Assembly (NCBI GenBank): GCA_043747595.1
Contig: JAYTOX010000074.1
Coordinates: forward strand, 1-26,239
Reading direction: 5' to 3'
Source: JADKIH01 sp043747595
GTDB taxonomy: Bacteria; Bacteroidota; Bacteroidia; AKYH767-A; 2013-40CM-41-45
Length of the DNA stretch: 26,239 nt
The notes beneath the pieces are model-generated. The model was not told where the DNA came from. It worked only from the letters and a program-made list of their open reading frames with translations, and ran no database searches. Both the position numbers and the translations under genes were made by a program. This document shows positions 23,462-26,239 of the stretch, one piece after another; the first letter of the stretch is position 1, and every line of letters begins with the position of its first letter.

Positions 23462-24718
23462 TTATTTTCTCAATAACTGAATGGCTTTAATTACACCATC
23501 AATTAACAAATCTATTTCTTCAAACGTATTATAAAATAAAAACGATGCTCTAATTGTACCCGGAATATTAAATCGCTTCATAACAGGTTCTGTACAATGC
23601 TGACCTGTTCTAACAGCAATTCCTTTTGTATCTAAGTACATTCCGACATCTAAAGCATTCAATCCATCAATTACAAACGACACAACACTTGCTTTTTCTC
23701 TTGCTTGTCCAATTATTCGAACTCCCGGAATGGCCAGCAATTTCTCTTGAGCATACGTCAAAAGATCATGCTCATAAGTACGCAATGCAATTCGGTTAAG
23801 CGAATTAAAATAATTGAGCGCCGTACCTAATGCAATTACATCGGCGATATTAGGAGTTCCTGCTTCGAACTTATATGGAATATCGTTATAAATAGTTTTT
23901 TCAAAACTAACTGAACTAATCATTTCCCCGCCACCTTGATAAGGAGGCATCGCTTCAAGAAGGTTCGTCTTACCATACAAGATACCAATACCTGTTGGAC
24001 CAAATACTTTATGACCAGAGAATACTAAAAAATCGCAATCGAGTTGTTGAACATCTATTTCAGAATGAACAATGCCTTGAGCAGCGTCAACGACTACCGG
24101 AATGTTTTTTTTATGAGCAGCTTCAATTATTTTCTTTAAAGGGTTGATAGTTCCTAAAGAATTTGAAGTATGTGTTATGCTTACTAATTTTGTTTTCTCA
24201 TTAAGCAGTGAATAATACTCGGCTAAAATTAATTCTCCGTTATCGTTGATCGGAATTATTCTAAGCAGTGCTCCTTTCTCTTCACATAACATTTGCCAAG
24301 GAACAATGTTCGAATGATGCTCCATTGCAGAGATAATAATTTCATCGCCACTTTTAATATTTTGACGGCCGTATGTCGATGCAATAAGATTTATTCCTTC
24401 AGTGGTTCCTCTAACAAAAACGATTTCATTGGGAGAAGTGGTGTTGATAAATCGATGAACGATATTTCTTACATCATCGAATTCATTCGAAGCTTTTTGA
24501 CTTAAATAATGTACACCACGATGAATGTTGGCATTATAATTTGAATAGTAATCTACTAATTTATCAATTACAATTTGAGGTTTTTGGCTAGTAGCGGCAT
24601 TGTCAAAATAGACGAGAGGTTTACCATGCGCTTTGGTTTTCAACACAGGAAATTCATCACGTATTAAATTGACATCAATTGGTGTTACAGGCAATATTTT
24701 TGCTGCTGTTAAATTCAT
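23462..24718 (-). CDS. sufS: Cysteine desulfurase, SufS type (group II)
   Basis: SufS uses PLP to remove sulfur from L-cysteine, giving alanine and a persulfide. The 418-aa length fits group II enzymes. The PLP lysine is K237 in VFSGHKVFGPTGIGILYG; H134 and H135 in SAMEHHSNIVPW and D211 in VDAAQG position the cofactor; the persulfide cysteine is C375 in RTGQHCTEPVMKR, the group II RxGxHC(A/T) form. TRG residues FVRGTTEGIN (101-110) bind phosphate. The ATG shares one base with the sufD stop (TAATG). The neighbour SufE is its sulfur acceptor. Confidence 0.96.
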   Translation of the reverse strand: MNLTAAKILPVTPIDVNLIRDEFPVLKTKAHGKPLVYFDNAATSQKPQIVIDKLVDYYSNYNANIHRGVHYLSQKASNEFDDVRNIVHRFINTTSPNEIVFVRGTTEGINLIASTYGRQNIKSGDEIIISAMEHHSNIVPWQMLCEEKGALLRIIPINDNGELILAEYYSLLNEKTKLVSITHTSNSLGTINPLKKIIEAAHKKNIPVVVDAAQGIVHSEIDVQQLDCDFLVFSGHKVFGPTGIGILYGKTNLLEAMPPYQGGGEMISSVSFEKTIYNDIPYKFEAGTPNIADVIALGTALNYFNSLNRIALRTYEHDLLTYAQEKLLAIPGVRIIGQAREKASVVSFVIDGLNALDVGMYLDTKGIAVRTGQHCTEPVMKRFNIPGTIRASFLFYNTFEEIDLLIDGVIKAIQLLRK

Positions 24719-26019
24719 TAATTGATTTTATTTAATTTATTTCCAATCAACTGTTTTAACTCCTCACGTAAATTTTCGTTAGTAATTCGATTCAAAACAT
24801 CTTCTGCAAATGCGATCGTTAAAAAAGTTCTCGCCATATCAATTCCTATACCTCTACTCTGTAAATAAAAGAGTGCTTCTTTGTCGAGCTGTCCGGTAGT
24901 AGCGCCGTGGCTACACTTTACATCATCGGCAAATATTTCAAGTTGTGGTTTCGAATTCATTGAGGCTTCGTCTGACATCAACAAATTTTTATTCGACTGA
25001 TAAGCATTTGTTTTCTGAGCATCTTTGCGTACGAATACTTTTCCATTAAAAACACCTTTCGATTTTCCGTCGAGTACACCTTTATAAAGTTCATTACTCA
25101 AACAATGCGGCATTGCATGATCAACCAATGTATGATTATCTATTAATGAATCGCCGCCGCCAACATATAGTCCGTTTAGATTTGAATTAATATGTTGCCC
25201 GTTTAAAACGATGTGCAAATTATTCCGAACTAATTTACCACCAAAAGTGATAGTATGAATATCAATAACCGAATCGGAAGCTTGTATTACTTCCGTATGA
25301 TCTAGGTGAAAAGTATTTGTATTTTCTGCCTGAACTTTTGTCCATTCAATTTTTGCGTTTTTTTCGAGTACAATTTCAGTAACAGAATTAATAAATGCGT
25401 TATTATCGCCTATCGAATGAAAACTTTCCGTAATGTTAGCAGAAGAATTTTTTTCAGCAATAAATAAGTTGCGAGGAAAAGCTAGCACATTCTCTTCTCC
25501 GCCAGAAATAAACAGCAGATGAATAGGAATATTGCATTGAACATTTTCTTTCAAATGAATAAAAGCGCCATCCAGAATATTAGCAGTATTCATTGCAACT
25601 ATTGCTTCGTTTTCAAAAGAAGCATGTTTAGCCAAATGGGAAATCGACAATGGATGGTCTAGGTTTTCGGCAAGGTCGCCAACAAAAACACCTTCCGGTA
25701 ATTTATCAAATGATGAAAGCGATTTATTTAACTTTCCATTTTCAAAAACCAAAAGAATAACATCTTCACCAACAATCATTCTGTTTTTTACTTCAGCAGC
25801 ATTCAAAGAATGCAAGAGTGCCGGATGAAATTCAGATTTAGAAATCGGAGCGAGATTTGTATATTTCCACTCCTCGTGTTTAGTAGTGGGAACTCCTAGC
25901 TCTTCTAAACGGTTGAGCGCATCTTTTCTGATCTGCTTTAAAGAAGCGGGTCCGATAAGATTTGTTGTTTCAAAGTATCGAGTTAAATACTCGGGTATGT
26001 TGAGTGTTGTCGTGTTCAT
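24718..26019 (-). CDS. sufD: Fe-S cluster assembly scaffold subunit SufD
   Basis: SufD is the helicase-like-named but structural beta-helix partner of SufB in the SufBC2D scaffold on which clusters are built. The 433-aa chain has the family N-terminal motif HEEWKYTNL (48-56), a long parallel beta-helix core (about 150-360) and the conserved C-terminal block DDVKCSHGATTGQLDKEALFYLQSRGI, shown here with C369, H371 and the SRG turn near 388-390. The gene starts 12 bp after sufC and its stop overlaps the sufS start. sufB, expected upstream of sufC, lies outside the window. Confidence 0.95.
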   Translation of the reverse strand: MNTTTLNIPEYLTRYFETTNLIGPASLKQIRKDALNRLEELGVPTTKHEEWKYTNLAPISKSEFHPALLHSLNAAEVKNRMIVGEDVILLVFENGKLNKSLSSFDKLPEGVFVGDLAENLDHPLSISHLAKHASFENEAIVAMNTANILDGAFIHLKENVQCNIPIHLLFISGGEENVLAFPRNLFIAEKNSSANITESFHSIGDNNAFINSVTEIVLEKNAKIEWTKVQAENTNTFHLDHTEVIQASDSVIDIHTITFGGKLVRNNLHIVLNGQHINSNLNGLYVGGGDSLIDNHTLVDHAMPHCLSNELYKGVLDGKSKGVFNGKVFVRKDAQKTNAYQSNKNLLMSDEASMNSKPQLEIFADDVKCSHGATTGQLDKEALFYLQSRGIGIDMARTFLTIAFAEDVLNRITNENLREELKQLIGNKLNKIN

Positions 26020-26031
26020 TTTTTATGCCGC

Positions 26032-26239
26032 TTAAACTTTTGCTGCTTCTACTTCCTCTTTAATCCAATCGTAACCCTTTTCTTCCAGTTCAAAAGCTAA
26101 TTCTTTTGTGCCTGATTTCACAATTCTTCCATTGTAAAGTACATGAACAAAATCGGGAACTATATAATCAAGCAAACGTTGATAGTGAGTAATAACAACA
26201 AACGAACGTTCAGAATTTCTCAAAGAGTTTACACCGTTA
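26032..26239 (-). CDS. sufC: SufC ATPase of Fe-S assembly, C-terminal part only
   Basis: The gene runs off the window; only the last 68 or so codons are present. The frame is open to the edge and includes SFVVITHYQRLLDYIVPD, the SufC form of the ABC ATPase H-loop (His in THYQRL), followed by VHVLYNGRIVKSGTKELA and the ending ELEEKGYDWIKEEV. SufC hydrolyses ATP on the SufB-SufD scaffold. Walker A, Walker B and the signature motif are outside the window. It is followed by sufD after 12 bp. Confidence 0.93.
   Translation of the reverse strand, partial: NGVNSLRNSERSFVVITHYQRLLDYIVPDFVHVLYNGRIVKSGTKELAFELEEKGYDWIKEEVEAAKV

Noticed and set aside
1..26239. tRNA, rRNA, CRISPR array, insertion sequence, prophage or attachment site.
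   Set aside because: No cloverleaf-like segment, regularly spaced repeat-spacer array, transposase or integrase motif was found by reading. The short repeats noted are 7-bp periodic tracts without unique spacers.

Overview
The window is ordinary chromosomal DNA of a Bacteroidota bacterium, probably from a flavobacterial or chitinophagal lineage. The evidence is AT-rich sequence, almost no Shine-Dalgarno sites, promoters of the TTTG / TAnnTTTG type, a type IX secretion (T9SS) sorting domain, an IPExxxVDY-family protein, a DUF2480 protein beside a suf operon, and the gene order acpP-fabF-rnc-...-pyk. I see no tRNA, rRNA, CRISPR array, transposase or phage gene.

Layout. (1) 119-6852 is on the minus strand: an outer-membrane beta-barrel protein, an enoyl-CoA hydratase paired with a stand-alone B12-binding mutase subunit, a very large orphan NtrY-like histidine kinase, and purN, whose stop overlaps the kinase start. 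(2) 7021-15898 is on the plus strand: a DUF47/PiT phosphate-uptake pair; acpP, fabF and rnc; a T9SS-exported repeat protein; the IPExxxVDY protein; pyruvate kinase; and an M42 aminopeptidase. (3) 15998-18889, plus strand: two tandem paralogous PAS-LuxR regulators, a 412-bp gap with a perfect 14-bp palindrome and a strong terminator, and a 104-aa protein I do not recognise. (4) 18996-22504, minus strand: an orphan LutB-like iron-sulfur protein, lysA and DUF2480. (5) 22688-26239, minus strand: the distal part of a suf Fe-S assembly operon, transcribed sufC (cut by the window edge), sufD, sufS, sufE, sufT-like/DUF59.

How the genes work together. Most are housekeeping: Fe-S cluster assembly, fatty-acid elongation, purine and lysine/diaminopimelate synthesis, glycolysis and phosphate uptake. 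The suf genes overlap or almost touch, as expected of one translationally coupled operon. The acpP-to-pyk segment looks like a conserved Bacteroidota block that carries extra genes here.

Less ordinary features lie between the genes. A dispersed family of 7-bp-periodic repeats occurs at two positions flanking the outer-membrane gene and, as a 49-bp tandem duplication, between the suf and DUF2480 genes. A NarL/LuxR-like TACTACT-AGTAGTA dyad sits just downstream of the twin regulators, ahead of a possible short terminated RNA. Several -7 boxes lie so close to start codons that the mRNAs could be leaderless. rnc appears to begin at TTG inside the stop of an eight-codon reading frame. No clearly new multi-gene system is visible; the twin regulator/dyad/short-RNA locus and the heptad repeats are the best leads.
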